Source of the DNA: Streptomyces colonosanans
GTDB lineage: Bacteria > Actinomycetota > Actinomycetes > Streptomycetales > Streptomycetaceae
Length of the DNA stretch: 45,868 nt
Assembly (NCBI RefSeq): GCF_001866645.1
Contig: NZ_MLYP01000047.1
Span: 1-45,868, forward strand
Reading direction: 5' to 3'
The position numbers and the translations under genes are program-made. Of the stretch, positions 8,957 through 17,760 are shown piece by piece. The notes below the pieces were generated by a model. That model was not told the origin of the DNA and searched no databases. It saw only the letters and a program-made list of their open reading frames with translations. Positions within the stretch are counted from its first letter, which is position 1; each line of letters opens with the position of its first letter.

Positions 8957-10372
8957 TCAGCCCCGGATGATCTCCAGAGCCTCGTCCCTGATCTTCGCCA
9001 TCGTGGCCTCGTCCTTGGCTTCCGCGTTCAGCCGGAGCAGCGGTTCCGTGTTGGACGGACGGACGTTGAACCACCAGTCGGTCGTCGAGACGGTCAGGCC
9101 GTCCAGCTCGTCGGTCTCGACGCCCTCGCGCCCCTCGAACGCCGCCTTGAGCGCGACGAGTCGGCCCTGCTGGTCGTCGACCGTGGAGTTGATCTCGCCG
9201 GAGCCCACATAGCGGTCGTACTCGGCGACCAGCTGCGACAGCGGGCCCTCCTGGCCACCGAGGGCCGCCAGGACGTGGAGCGCGGCCAGCATGCCCGTGT
9301 CGGCGTTCCAGAAGTCCTTGAAGTAGTAGTGCGCGGAGTGTTCGCCGCCGAAGATCGCGCCTGTGCGTGCCATCTCGGCCTTGATGAAGGAGTGGCCTAC
9401 GCGGGTGCGCGCCGGCGTACCGCCGTTCTCCCTCACGACCTCGGGAACCGACCAGGACGTGATCAGGTTGTGGATGATCACGCCCTTGCCGCCGTGCCTG
9501 GCCAGCTCACGCGCAGCGACCAGGGCCGTGATCGCGGAGGGCGAGACCGGATCGCCGTTCTCGTCGACGACGAAGCAGCGGTCGGCGTCGCCGTCGAAGG
9601 CGATACCGATGTCGGCACGCTCCTTACGCACACGCTCCTGCAGGTCGACGATGTTCTTCGGGTCGAGCGGGTTCGCCTCGTGGTTCGGGAACGTGCCGTC
9701 CAGCTCGAAGTACATCGGGACCAGGTCGATCGGCAGCCCGGCAAAAACGGTCGGCACGGTGTGTCCGCCCATGCCGTTGCCTGCGTCGACGACGGCCTTC
9801 AGATGAGAAGGGCGCGAAGCGCCTTCCTCGGAAGGGCGGTGGCGGGAGGCGGGCGGGCGGATGGAGGTCAGATCGACCAGGGAGCGCAGGTGCGCCGCGT
9901 AGTCCTCCAGCGTGTCGCGCTGTGTGATCGTTCCGGGGGTCTGCGCCGGCCCGGGCACGCCGGATTCCGTCCATCGCTCGACGAGTGCGCGGATCTCGGC
10001 GAGCCCGGTGTCCTGGCCGACCGGGGCGGCGCCCGCACGGCACATCTTGATGCCGTTGTACTCGGCCGGGTTGTGCGAGGCGGTGAACATCGCGCCTGGC
10101 AGGTCGAACGCGCCCGACGCGTAGTACAGCTGGTCCGTCGAGCACAGGCCGATCTCGATGACGTCGACGCCGTGTGCCGCCGCCCCGCGGGCGAAGGCGC
10201 GCGACAGACCGGGGGACGAAGGCCGCATGTCGTGGCCGGTCACGATCGTCTGCGCGCCGGTCACTTCGGCGAAGGCCACCCCGAAGAGCTCGGCGAGTGA
10301 CTCGTCCCACTGGTCCGGGACCACTCCGCGTACGTCGTACGCTTTCACGATCTGCGACAGATCAGCAGCCAC
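8957..10372 (-). CDS. manB: Phosphomannomutase/phosphoglucomutase
   Basis: This enzyme interconverts mannose-6-phosphate and mannose-1-phosphate (often also the glucose phosphates), between ManA and GDP-mannose synthesis. The alpha-D-phosphohexomutase pattern is complete: KAYDVRG at the N-terminus, the phosphoserine loop TASHNP (serine near 99), the magnesium loop DGDADR, the sugar-binding region GGEHSAH, and RPSNTEPLLR in the C-terminal phosphate-binding domain. I chose the GTG at 10372, seven bases after a perfect AGGAGG; an in-frame TTG at 10378 is too close to that site. It is 471 residues, and residues about 174-190 form an extra segment encoded by a palindromic repeat (see 9803-9853). 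Without it the length would be 454. Confidence 0.94.
   Translation of the reverse strand: MAADLSQIVKAYDVRGVVPDQWDESLAELFGVAFAEVTGAQTIVTGHDMRPSSPGLSRAFARGAAAHGVDVIEIGLCSTDQLYYASGAFDLPGAMFTASHNPAEYNGIKMCRAGAAPVGQDTGLAEIRALVERWTESGVPGPAQTPGTITQRDTLEDYAAHLRSLVDLTSIRPPASRHRPSEEGASRPSHLKAVVDAGNGMGGHTVPTVFAGLPIDLVPMYFELDGTFPNHEANPLDPKNIVDLQERVRKERADIGIAFDGDADRCFVVDENGDPVSPSAITALVAARELARHGGKGVIIHNLITSWSVPEVVRENGGTPARTRVGHSFIKAEMARTGAIFGGEHSAHYYFKDFWNADTGMLAALHVLAALGGQEGPLSQLVAEYDRYVGSGEINSTVDDQQGRLVALKAAFEGREGVETDELDGLTVSTTDWWFNVRPSNTEPLLRLNAEAKDEATMAKIRDEALEIIRG
9803..9853 (-). repeat. Palindromic repeat inserted in frame within manB
   Basis: This 51-base segment codes for 17 residues (PASRHRPSEEGASRPSH) between SIRP and LKAVVDAGNGMGG. 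In the family these flanks normally adjoin. The DNA contains GAAGGGCGCGAAGCGCCTTC (9807-9826), an imperfect hairpin, and a second copy of GAAGGGCG at 9831-9838. The whole looks like two abutting hairpins. Its length is a multiple of three, and no stop is introduced. Confidence 0.65.
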
Positions 10373-10687
10373 GACCAACCCTCCTGAAGTCTCAACGATG
10401 GCCCCAAACTACCTGCTGGAACCTGTGTCCTACGGACATCCCCGGCGTCGGAGGGGCAGTTCCAACGCAGTTCATACCGGAGTCCGGAGGGCAGAGGGGT
10501 TCCGGCGAGGTACGACGGCCGCGCCACCGCGGCGAGTGGATCGAGGCACCCGACCCGTCAAAGAGGCGCTGGACGCAGCGAGTTGGACGAAGACGAATCC
10601 GGCGGCTGTCCGCACTTGTCGCGGTCCGCGCACGCTGACCGTCCTGGTGCCGCTCGCAGGGGCGGTTCAACCGCCGGGCGCCGACTC
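10373..10687 (-). other. Intergenic region between DUF3499 gene and manB
   Basis: These 315 bp hold the manB ribosome-binding site (AGGAGG at about 10380-10385) and presumably its promoter. Open frames exist on both strands, but their translations are Arg/Pro-rich and not gene-like. I see no RNA gene and no clear terminator. Confidence 0.5.
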
Positions 10688-11062
10688 TCAGTTGTCGGGC
10701 GAGCGCAGTACCCGCAGATGGCCGCGGCGTGCAACCTCCATCGGGTCCGCGGTGCGGCCGCTGCCGCCGCTCTCGGCCGTACGCTGCTGCGGACGGGCCG
10801 CCTCGCGCACCGCGTTCGCCAGCGCCTCCAGGTCGTCACCGCTGGGGCGGGCCGGGGCCGAGCCGTCCAGCAGTCGGACGACTTCCCAGCCGCGCGGGGC
10901 CGTCAGTCGTTCCGAATGCTCGGCGCACAGGTCGTAGCAGTGGGGTTCGGCGTAGGTGGCGAGCGGGCCGAGGACCGCGGTCGAGTCGGCGTAGACGTAC
11001 GTCAGCGTCGCGACGGCGGGTCGGCCGCAAGCGGTGCGCGAACAGCGACGTACAGGGCTCAC
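10688..11062 (-). CDS. DUF3499 family protein
   Basis: This small actinobacterial protein of unknown function has 124 residues from the GTG at 11062. The conserved core is VRRCSRTACGRPAVATLTYV followed by HCYDLCAEHS. Cysteines C7, C12, C42 and C46 suggest a zinc-ribbon-like site. The C-terminal half is polar and variable. The start is uncertain. The frame extends to a GTG at 11152, which sits only one base after GGAGG, and no better ribosome-binding site precedes 11062. It lies upstream of manB and divergent from the zincin-like gene. This order matches what I recall for Rv3258c and Rv3259 beside whiB2 in mycobacteria. Confidence 0.82.
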   Translation of the reverse strand: MSPVRRCSRTACGRPAVATLTYVYADSTAVLGPLATYAEPHCYDLCAEHSERLTAPRGWEVVRLLDGSAPARPSGDDLEALANAVREAARPQQRTAESGGSGRTADPMEVARRGHLRVLRSPDN

Positions 11063-11448
11063 GACGTTGGACGGTACCGCACTCTTGAGCGGGCCGCGAC
11101 GACTCTCCCCCAGGTCACTCCACCGTGTCGTGCTGTGAGACGCCCCACACACACCTCCGGACCCACCTCATTGACCTGCACCGACAACACACGGAAAGGT
11201 CCCGAACAGGGTGGAACCGGTCACCACTTGGTGCAAATCTCGTCAATTTTCATGAGGCCGGCGGTGCCGGAGAGATATGGAATCGAGCCCAAGCGTGGCT
11301 GGAACGGTCATCCGGCGACATGCCGTACGGTCCCGGCACGCGCCCATGGGGACGCGCCGCGGGCGAGCCGGCCGGAGAGGGTGCGGCCCGGGAGGACACC
11401 GCGTGGGGCCGGGCGTGGCGCCCCGGCGAGGACTACGCTTCGTCAGTG
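11063..11448. promoter_or_regulatory. Divergent promoter region, DUF3499 gene and zincin-like gene
   Basis: These 386 bp separate two divergent starts. A less GC-rich patch at about 11165-11285 is where promoters are likeliest. I see an isolated TTGACC at 11173 but no matching -10 at standard spacing. No coding region or RNA gene is supported. Confidence 0.4.
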
Positions 11449-11904
11449 ATGGACAACCCCGTACCGCCACGCGCCGCCGCGCCCGGACCCCGCCGCCGTG
11501 ACCGCCACGGCAGGGGCATGCGCGGTCCCGTCGCGCCGCCCCAGGTACCGCTCGCCGCGAGCCGCGCCGAGGCGTTCGCGGATCTGGTGCAGGACTCTGT
11601 GGACCGCCTGGAGCGGCGCTGGCCGCAGCTCTCCGAGATCGACTTCCTGGTCCTGGAGGTGCCGCGCCTGGACGGCACCGGCACCGGCGACGGCTGGGAC
11701 GTGGACGTGGTGCCCCTGGGCGGCACGGTCCCGGCCCGCGAGGGCCGCCGCGCGCGTGTGGTCGTCTACCGCCGCCCGGTCGAGATCCGTACGAAGGGCC
11801 GCGACGAGCGTGCCGCGCTGGTCCACGAGGTGGTCGTGGAGCAGGTGGCGGAGCTGCTGGGGCTCACTCCGGAGACGGTGGACCCGCGCTACGGCGAGGA
11901 CTGA
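11449..11904 (+). CDS. Zincin-like metallopeptidase family protein with degenerate active site
   Basis: This is 151 residues from the ATG at 11449; a GTG at 11446 is an equally possible start. The first 40 residues are basic and proline-rich. The rest matches the small zincin-like (PF06262, DUF1025) fold: FADLVQDSVDRL, then DFLVLEVP, then VVVYRRPVEIR. The active-site helix should read HExxHHxG. Here it is LVHEVVVEQVAELLG, so the HE pair is kept but the next two histidine positions are Val and Glu. Catalysis as a standard zinc protease is therefore doubtful. Position between DUF3499 and whiB neighbours matches the recalled mycobacterial Rv3259. Function is unknown. Confidence 0.8.
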   Translation: MDNPVPPRAAAPGPRRRDRHGRGMRGPVAPPQVPLAASRAEAFADLVQDSVDRLERRWPQLSEIDFLVLEVPRLDGTGTGDGWDVDVVPLGGTVPAREGRRARVVVYRRPVEIRTKGRDERAALVHEVVVEQVAELLGLTPETVDPRYGED

Positions 11905-11957
11905 GGCCGGGCCCGTCGCCGGCACTGCACGGGCCGGCCGGGAGCGAACAGGCAGGA

Positions 11958-11980
11958 GCCGGGGGCCTGAAGCCCCCGGC
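11958..11980. terminator. Convergent terminator between zincin-like gene and DUF5719 gene
   Basis: GCCGGGGGC (11958-11966) pairs perfectly with GCCCCCGGC (11972-11980) around a five-base loop. It lies 53 bases past the plus-strand stop and just two bases beyond the minus-strand DUF5719 stop, so it could serve both genes. Confidence 0.75.
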
Positions 11981-11982
11981 CG

Positions 11983-13506
11983 TCACTTCTTCAGCAGCAC
12001 CGACAGGTCCTGGGCCGCGTGCGGTACCGCCACCATCCCCCGGTCGTCCGGGAGGGTCTGCACCGTGAACGCTGCCGCGCCCCCGATGGTCGCCTCCAGC
12101 GTGCGGGCCGCGTAGACGGGACCCCCGGAGACCATCTCGACGGTGAGCGCATAAGTGCCCTTGAGGCCGCTCGGCACGGGTGCGTCCACGTTCTGTGTCG
12201 TACCGGCCTTGATCGTGTACTCCTTCGTCGCCTCCGCGCCGCCCTCGCTGCCCGCGGACGCGGTGACCTTGACGGTGGCCGCGCCGCCCGGGGCGCTCAG
12301 GGCGAGCGTGGTGCCCTTGACGGTGTTCCCGGCGACCGACGCACGCGAGCCGACCGGTGCGGTGGCCGGGATGAACGCCGTCTCCTGCTTGTCGCCCTTG
12401 CCGCGCACCACCCGCAGGGCGGCGACCACGGGGACGTTGGGGCCGCTGGGCGTCAGTACGAGGGAGCCCGCCTCGCCGCGTGTGACGTCGCCGAGGTCGA
12501 CGGCGGTGGTCATGCGGGACTTCACGTGCAGGTTCTCGTTCCCGGACGGGGTGAACTGTCCGGAGGGCGAGGCGAGGCGCACCGTGAGGTCGGCGTCCGC
12601 GTCGCCGGGCGCGAAAGCGATCAGGCGGACGTCCGTGGCGTCCTTGGGGACGCCGGGCAGTACCAAGGAGCCCGCGGGTTCGACGGAGGCGGCCAGCCAG
12701 TCGCCACCGGTCTTGTCGTCGAGGGCCTGGACGGCGGCGGCGACCCGGCCGCTGCGGACGCTCACATGGACCGTGAGGTCGGTCTCCTGCGCGTCGGTGA
12801 GCGTGGACAGCAGGATCGGCTCGCTGGAGTGCGGCTTGACGGTGATGCCCTCGCCGACCGTCGACTTGAGGTTGCCGTCCTTGCCGTACAGCTCGATGTC
12901 GACGACCGCGGCGGAGTCGTCCGGGTTGGTCAGGTGCACGTAATCGGTGCGGGAGCCGCTGGTGCTGGCGCCCGGGAGCCAGAACTCGGTGTCCGGAGCG
13001 GTGCAGTTGATGCCGAGCAGCCCCCGTCCGGTGCCCGCGGTGACCTGGGTGGTCTCCTGGACCGTCCAGCCGGGCGCGAACCGGCCGGTGGCGGTGCCGA
13101 TCAGCGCGGGCGCGTCGGCGCCGGAGCTGTTCCCGGTGACCGGCGTGCCGGGCTCCTTGGGGGTCACGGTCGCCGCGTTCGCCTGTTTCTTGTGCGCGCC
13201 GCTCTTGCCGCCCTTTCCGGAGCCGGAGTCCGAGCCGCCCCCCGACTGCGCGGTCGCCGCGGCCAGTTCGGCCTTTCCGTCGGCGCTCGTGCCCTGTGCT
13301 ACGGGCGTGAAGGAGCTGTACGAGGTCTCGGCAATGTCGGACGTGCTCGGCTCGGGGCACAGCAACCTGGTCCGCTCCACGGGCAGTTGGGCGGCCTTCT
13401 TCGTCGTGACGCTTCCGGACTCGTCCGAGGCGGTGAGCGCGGCGAATCCGGTGACGGCGGCGAGCGCGGTCGTACCGGCGATCAGGGACAGGGTCGTGCG
13501 GTTCAC
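11983..13506 (-). CDS. DUF5719 family secreted or membrane-anchored protein
   Basis: This is 507 residues. A hydrophobic N-terminus (TLSLIAGTTALAAVTGFAAL, 5-24) looks like a signal peptide or signal anchor. A Ser/Gly/Lys-rich linker (about 85-110) leads into repeated beta-rich segments that look like immunoglobulin-type or beta-sandwich domains (about 125-480). The gene starts inside the stop of the giant glycosyltransferase gene (ATGA overlap, 13503-13506). That implies translational coupling and a shared role, presumably on the outer face of the membrane in glycan assembly. DUF5719 proteins have no assigned biochemical activity that I know of. Confidence 0.85.
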   Translation of the reverse strand: MNRTTLSLIAGTTALAAVTGFAALTASDESGSVTTKKAAQLPVERTRLLCPEPSTSDIAETSYSSFTPVAQGTSADGKAELAAATAQSGGGSDSGSGKGGKSGAHKKQANAATVTPKEPGTPVTGNSSGADAPALIGTATGRFAPGWTVQETTQVTAGTGRGLLGINCTAPDTEFWLPGASTSGSRTDYVHLTNPDDSAAVVDIELYGKDGNLKSTVGEGITVKPHSSEPILLSTLTDAQETDLTVHVSVRSGRVAAAVQALDDKTGGDWLAASVEPAGSLVLPGVPKDATDVRLIAFAPGDADADLTVRLASPSGQFTPSGNENLHVKSRMTTAVDLGDVTRGEAGSLVLTPSGPNVPVVAALRVVRGKGDKQETAFIPATAPVGSRASVAGNTVKGTTLALSAPGGAATVKVTASAGSEGGAEATKEYTIKAGTTQNVDAPVPSGLKGTYALTVEMVSGGPVYAARTLEATIGGAAAFTVQTLPDDRGMVAVPHAAQDLSVLLKK

Positions 13507-16500
13507 TGCTGGCTCCCGTCAAGGCGCTCACTGTCGGTGCCGTGCGCGGGGTCGTACGGCGCGGCGTAGCCCTGGGTGTACGTCTCGTCGTACGACGCCG
13601 TGGTCCCGTAGGCGTACGGGTCGTACTGGGCGCCCTGGTAGGGGTCGGCCTGGTACGGCTGCTGCTCGTACGTGCCCGGTGCGTACTGCTGGTCGTCCGG
13701 GTACTGCCCGCCGCTGTAGGTGCCGTACTCGGTGCCCGCATAGCCCGCGTCCCACTCGGCGTACGCGCGCTGCTGGGGGACGGCGGCGGGAGCCTCCTGC
13801 GGAGGAGGCGGGGTGTCTCCGTCCTGCGCGGCCCCGTCCGCCTCGGTCTCGGCCTGGGCGCGCAGACGGCGGGCGCGGCGGCCCTCGCCGGTGCTGTCCT
13901 GCGCGGGCGCAGACTGCTCCTCGGGGAGGTCGTCGTCGACGTCCCGGCGGCGGCCGGGCAGGGCGAGCACCACGAGGACGACGGCGAGCGCGCCCTGCGC
14001 CCACAGCCAGCCGGTGTGTCCGAACGACGTGTTGTAGGTGACGTCCAACCTGCCGCCGGAGGCGGGCAGTTCGAATCCCTGGGCCCAGCCGTCGACGACG
14101 GTGCGGGGGAGCGGCTTGCCGTCGAGGGTGGCGCTCCAGCCCGCGTCGGCGGTGTCGGCGATCCGCAGGACGCGGCCCGTCGCACCGGAGGGGATCTTGG
14201 TGTGGATCTCGACCGGGCCCGCCGCGACAGCCTCGGGCGCGGTGGAACCGGTGACGATCGCGGCGCGGGAGACCTCCCGGTTCACACGCCACAGGGCGCT
14301 GCCGTTCTGCTGACTGAGCCGGGTCAGACCGGGTGTGGCGTCCAGGACGCGGGCCACGTCACGGGGCGTGCCCTTGCGGACGAGGACGTAACGCACGGCG
14401 AAGCCGCCGAGTTCGTCGGTCTGGTCGGCGCCGGAGCCCGCCACGAGGTTGGCGACGACCTTGTCGAGGGTCTTGTTCTCGCCGTCCTGTGCGGCCAGTT
14501 CGCCGTCACCGAGGTGGGCACCGGAGCCGCGGACCAGGGTGTAGCCCACGCGCGCGGTGGAGTTGCCGTCCAGGACGAGGGTGCGGGCCTGGTCGCTGGT
14601 GCCGCTCTCCTCGGCGACGAACGCGGGCACCTGCACGGGGCTGCGGCGTTCCAGAGGACCGTCCGCGCCGCGGATCATCCATCCGGCGGCGATGAGGAGG
14701 GGCCCGGCCGCGGAGGCGAACGCGATGAGCGCGGCGACCGGCTGGCGCCAGCCGAAGTTCTGCTCGGCCACACGCGCACGTGCGCCGTCCGCGCCCATCG
14801 TGGCAGCGGCCAGAAGCGCGAGGCCGTAGACGAGGGTCGCGGGTCCCGCCCACGCGGAACCGTTGGACAAGGCCGCGAAGAAGAACGCCACCAGGGCGAC
14901 CGCCCACGCCGTCCAGATGCCCGCCTGCCGCTCCGAGCGCATCAGAGCGGCCAGCGCGGCGAGGACGATGCCGATGAGCATCAGCCCACTGACGGTGCCG
15001 GGGCCGCCCGGGCTCGCGCCGAGCAGGTCGATGGCGGAGGCCGCGCCCCCGCCGTACTCGAGGCCCGCCTCCTTGAAGAAGCCGAACGGCAGCAGCGACA
15101 ACGACCAGGGGGCGAGCACCAGCAGAGGGGTGCCCACCTGGGCGAGGAAGCGCGACCCGTACGCGACGATGTCGTTCCTGCGGACCGCGAGCAGTGCCAG
15201 GCCGAGGACCAGGGCGATCGGCCACACGATCGGGGTGAACGCGGTGGCGATCGTCAGCAGCAACGCGTACGCCCAGGTCGCGCGCCAGCTGCCGCGCGCG
15301 CCCGCCGCCTGGGCGAGCCCGCCGGCCGCGATACCCGCGCGCGCGATGAGCGGCAGCAGGATCGCGAGGACCGCGGTGCCGATGCGGCCGCCGGCGAGGG
15401 CGCCGGTGACGGCGGGCAGAAAGGCGTAGGCGACCGACGCCCAGGCGCGCAGCAGCCGTGACATGACGAGCGGACGCGAGGCGAAGTACGCGGTGAACCC
15501 GGCAAGCGGCACCGAGCAGACGAGCAGCACCGTGACCGCGAGACCGGTGGAGCCGAACAGAATGCTCGCAAGCAGTGCGACGAACGCCAGATAGGGCGGC
15601 GCGGAGTGAGTGCCTCCCGCGCCCACCGGATGCCACGCGTCGAGGTACCGCGACCACAGCTCGGAGGAGTGGGCGGGGGCGGGCAGCAGTGCGCCGCCCG
15701 CGAGCGCGCCGCCGCCGAGCAGGGCGCGGCAGGCGACGAGCGACACGGCCAGGAGAACGACGAAGAGCATCGGTCCGGGCCTGCGGGCGATGCGCTTGAG
15801 CCGGGCGAACTGTTCGATCTCCAGGAAGTCGGCGTCGTCGCCGCCGGGTCCGGACTCCAGGGCACCGCCATGCCGCCCGGCCGAGGATGCCTCGGAGTCC
15901 GATCGGCCCACCAGGTTGCTCGCGACCTGTTCGACGGTGGCCCGGATGGTCGCTCCGGGGGGCGGGAACAGCGGGCGCAGCTCGCCCTTGTCGACCTGCG
16001 GCCGGCCGCGGCGGCGCCGCCCGGCGAAGATCCTCTCGGGTCGCAGCAGCGTCCCCAGGAGACCACGGATCTCGTCGACCGCCTGCCCCGGGACCTTGCC
16101 GACGAGGTACGCGACCGTGCGCAGCAGGGTGCCGAGCACCAGGCGGAGCAGGATCCAGGGCAGCTGTGCCGTACGGGCGTTGACGAGGAGGGTGTAGATG
16201 GCACCCGCCTTGTCGACCTTGTGCGGGGAGGCCGCGGTGCGGCCCGCGCAGTCGACGGTGCGGCGCTCGCGGGAGGCCGCCTCGGCGTGCCGTACGACCG
16301 CTTCGGGAGCGATGAGCACGCGGTGTCCGGCGGCCTGGGCGCGCCAGCACAGGTCGACGTCGTCACGCATCAGGGGCAGGTTCCGGTCGAACCCGCCGAG
16401 CTGCTCGAAGACATCGCGCCTGATCAGCATGCCGGCGGTGGACACGGACAGCACCTGGCGGACGTGGTCGTGCTGGCCCTGGTCCTGTTCGCGGCGGTCC

Positions 16501-17138
16501 AGGCCGGTCCAGCGGCGGCCGGAGTTGGCGATGCTGACGCCGACCTCCAGCAGCTGCCGGCGGTCGTACCAGCCGCGGAGCTTGGGGCCGACGACCGCCA
16601 CGTCGTCGCGGCCCAGCTCCAGTTCGGTGTCCACGACCCGTAGCAGCTGGGCCAGGGCGTCGGGTTCGGGGGCGCAGTCGTCGTGCAGGAGCCACAGCCA
16701 CTGCACCGGCTCGCCGTACGGCAGCTCCGGCAGGTCGTAGGCCTCGTCCCGCCAGGTGCGGGTGGCGGGGTCCCAGCCGCTGGGGCGCTTGAGGTAGGGC
16801 AGCTCGTCCGGGGTCAGCAGGGCCGCGGTTCGGCCCACCTCCTCGACGGCCTGTCCGAAACCGGTCCGCCGGGCGAGGTGCAGGACCCGGTCGGCACCGA
16901 GCGCGTCGGTGAGCAGTTGGGCCGAGTCGTCCGCGCTGCCGGTGTCGGCCGCCACGGCATTCTGCACGGGGCGCTCCTGGTTGAGCAGCCCGGCGAGTGC
17001 GTCGGGCAACCAGCGGGCGCCGTCGTGGGCAACGAGCACGGCGGTGACCACATGGCGTGGAAACTCTGGAGGGCGGGTCGGGTCGAACGGCGTCGCGGCG
17101 GCGTCATGTTGGACCGCCGTATGGCTGTGCACGGACAT
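13503..17138 (-). CDS. Giant membrane glycosyltransferase, family 2 N-terminal domain
   Basis: This is 1211 residues. A GT2 (GT-A fold) domain covers about 28-300, with LLHDDCAPEPDA (150-161) as the donor/metal region and MRDDVDLCWRAQAAGHRV as the downstream acidic motif. Then comes a basic cytosolic linker, about a dozen membrane helices between roughly 460 and 830, and an extracytoplasmic beta-rich region. A last membrane helix (GWLWAQGALAVVLVVLAL) precedes a low-complexity tail of about 150 residues rich in Tyr, Gly, Gln and Asp. It probably transfers sugars to a lipid-linked or surface glycan. It is translationally coupled to the DUF5719 gene. The start at 17138 lacks a strong ribosome-binding site. 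Confidence 0.88.
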   Translation of the reverse strand: MSVHSHTAVQHDAAATPFDPTRPPEFPRHVVTAVLVAHDGARWLPDALAGLLNQERPVQNAVAADTGSADDSAQLLTDALGADRVLHLARRTGFGQAVEEVGRTAALLTPDELPYLKRPSGWDPATRTWRDEAYDLPELPYGEPVQWLWLLHDDCAPEPDALAQLLRVVDTELELGRDDVAVVGPKLRGWYDRRQLLEVGVSIANSGRRWTGLDRREQDQGQHDHVRQVLSVSTAGMLIRRDVFEQLGGFDRNLPLMRDDVDLCWRAQAAGHRVLIAPEAVVRHAEAASRERRTVDCAGRTAASPHKVDKAGAIYTLLVNARTAQLPWILLRLVLGTLLRTVAYLVGKVPGQAVDEIRGLLGTLLRPERIFAGRRRRGRPQVDKGELRPLFPPPGATIRATVEQVASNLVGRSDSEASSAGRHGGALESGPGGDDADFLEIEQFARLKRIARRPGPMLFVVLLAVSLVACRALLGGGALAGGALLPAPAHSSELWSRYLDAWHPVGAGGTHSAPPYLAFVALLASILFGSTGLAVTVLLVCSVPLAGFTAYFASRPLVMSRLLRAWASVAYAFLPAVTGALAGGRIGTAVLAILLPLIARAGIAAGGLAQAAGARGSWRATWAYALLLTIATAFTPIVWPIALVLGLALLAVRRNDIVAYGSRFLAQVGTPLLVLAPWSLSLLPFGFFKEAGLEYGGGAASAIDLLGASPGGPGTVSGLMLIGIVLAALAALMRSERQAGIWTAWAVALVAFFFAALSNGSAWAGPATLVYGLALLAAATMGADGARARVAEQNFGWRQPVAALIAFASAAGPLLIAAGWMIRGADGPLERRSPVQVPAFVAEESGTSDQARTLVLDGNSTARVGYTLVRGSGAHLGDGELAAQDGENKTLDKVVANLVAGSGADQTDELGGFAVRYVLVRKGTPRDVARVLDATPGLTRLSQQNGSALWRVNREVSRAAIVTGSTAPEAVAAGPVEIHTKIPSGATGRVLRIADTADAGWSATLDGKPLPRTVVDGWAQGFELPASGGRLDVTYNTSFGHTGWLWAQGALAVVLVVLALPGRRRDVDDDLPEEQSAPAQDSTGEGRRARRLRAQAETEADGAAQDGDTPPPPQEAPAAVPQQRAYAEWDAGYAGTEYGTYSGGQYPDDQQYAPGTYEQQPYQADPYQGAQYDPYAYGTTASYDETYTQGYAAPYDPAHGTDSERLDGSQQ

Positions 17139-17393
17139 CGAGGTACAGGCCCCGGTTCGCTGGACTGCGGTGGACGCCTGTGCCCAAAGGGGGCAGCGGG
17201 GCGTCTCGGACGGAGGCCCACACTAACGGCTGGACACGATCACGGCCCGCCGCCTGTGGACAACCCACCTGCGTCGGGCCGTTCGTTACGTAGGGGTGTG
17301 CACCTTTTCACCGGTCGCCGAACGGGCTGGTCACCCCGCATGCGCGCGACCGATCTACGACGTTCTGGGCGATGCTTTTCCGTCAACGGGGCG

Positions 17394-17657
17394 TCAGATG
17401 GCAGCCTTCTTCAGGCGGCGACGCTCGCGTTCGGACAGGCCGCCCCAGATACCGAACCGCTCGTCGTTGGCGAGCGCGTACTCGAGGCACTCCGAGCGGA
17501 CTTCGCATGCGAGGCAGACCTTCTTGGCCTCGCGGGTGGAGCCGCCCTTCTCGGGGAAGAAGGACTCGGGGTCGGTCTGGGCGCACAGCGCGCGCTCCTG
17601 CCAGCCGAGCTCCTCGTCCGCGTCGTCGACCAGCAGTTGCTGCACCAGCTCGGTCAT
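17394..17657 (-). CDS. whiB: WhiB sporulation transcription factor, iron-sulfur WhiB-like protein
   Basis: This 87-residue protein is essentially the Streptomyces WhiB sequence as I remember it. It has an acidic N-terminus, four iron-sulfur cysteines (C25, C48, C51, C57), the GIWGG turn (69-73) and a basic C-terminus RERRRLKKAAI that contacts DNA. WhiB acts with WhiA to trigger sporulation septation. It binds a 4Fe-4S cluster. The ortholog of Mycobacterium WhiB2/WhmD has the same neighbours. GAGGGGCGC precedes the ATG. It lies 255 bp from the glycosyltransferase gene on the same strand, with a candidate promoter at 17731-17760. Confidence 0.97.
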   Translation of the reverse strand: MTELVQQLLVDDADEELGWQERALCAQTDPESFFPEKGGSTREAKKVCLACEVRSECLEYALANDERFGIWGGLSERERRRLKKAAI

Positions 17658-17730
17658 GTGCGCCCCTCGTCTGTCTTTCGCGTCCCCGTGATGTAGCCGT
17701 TACCGATTTCGGCTGAACGACACGAGTGAA

Positions 17731-17760
17731 ATTACAAGTGTGCCGATCCGGGCCAGTCAA
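17731..17760 (-). promoter_or_regulatory. Candidate whiB promoter
   Basis: On the minus strand TTGACT (17760-17755) is followed after 18 bases by TGTAAT (17736-17731). This lies about 75 bases upstream of the whiB start. Streptomyces whiB is known to have a constitutive and a developmentally regulated promoter. This element could be either. The -10 lacks the usual A at position two, so this is a guess from spacing and the -35. Confidence 0.4.

Noticed and set aside
13542..15461. Long plus-strand frames opposite the giant glycosyltransferase gene
   Set aside because: Their translations are low-complexity (Gly/Arg/Ala) and lie wholly antisense to a gene with clear membrane and GT2 features.
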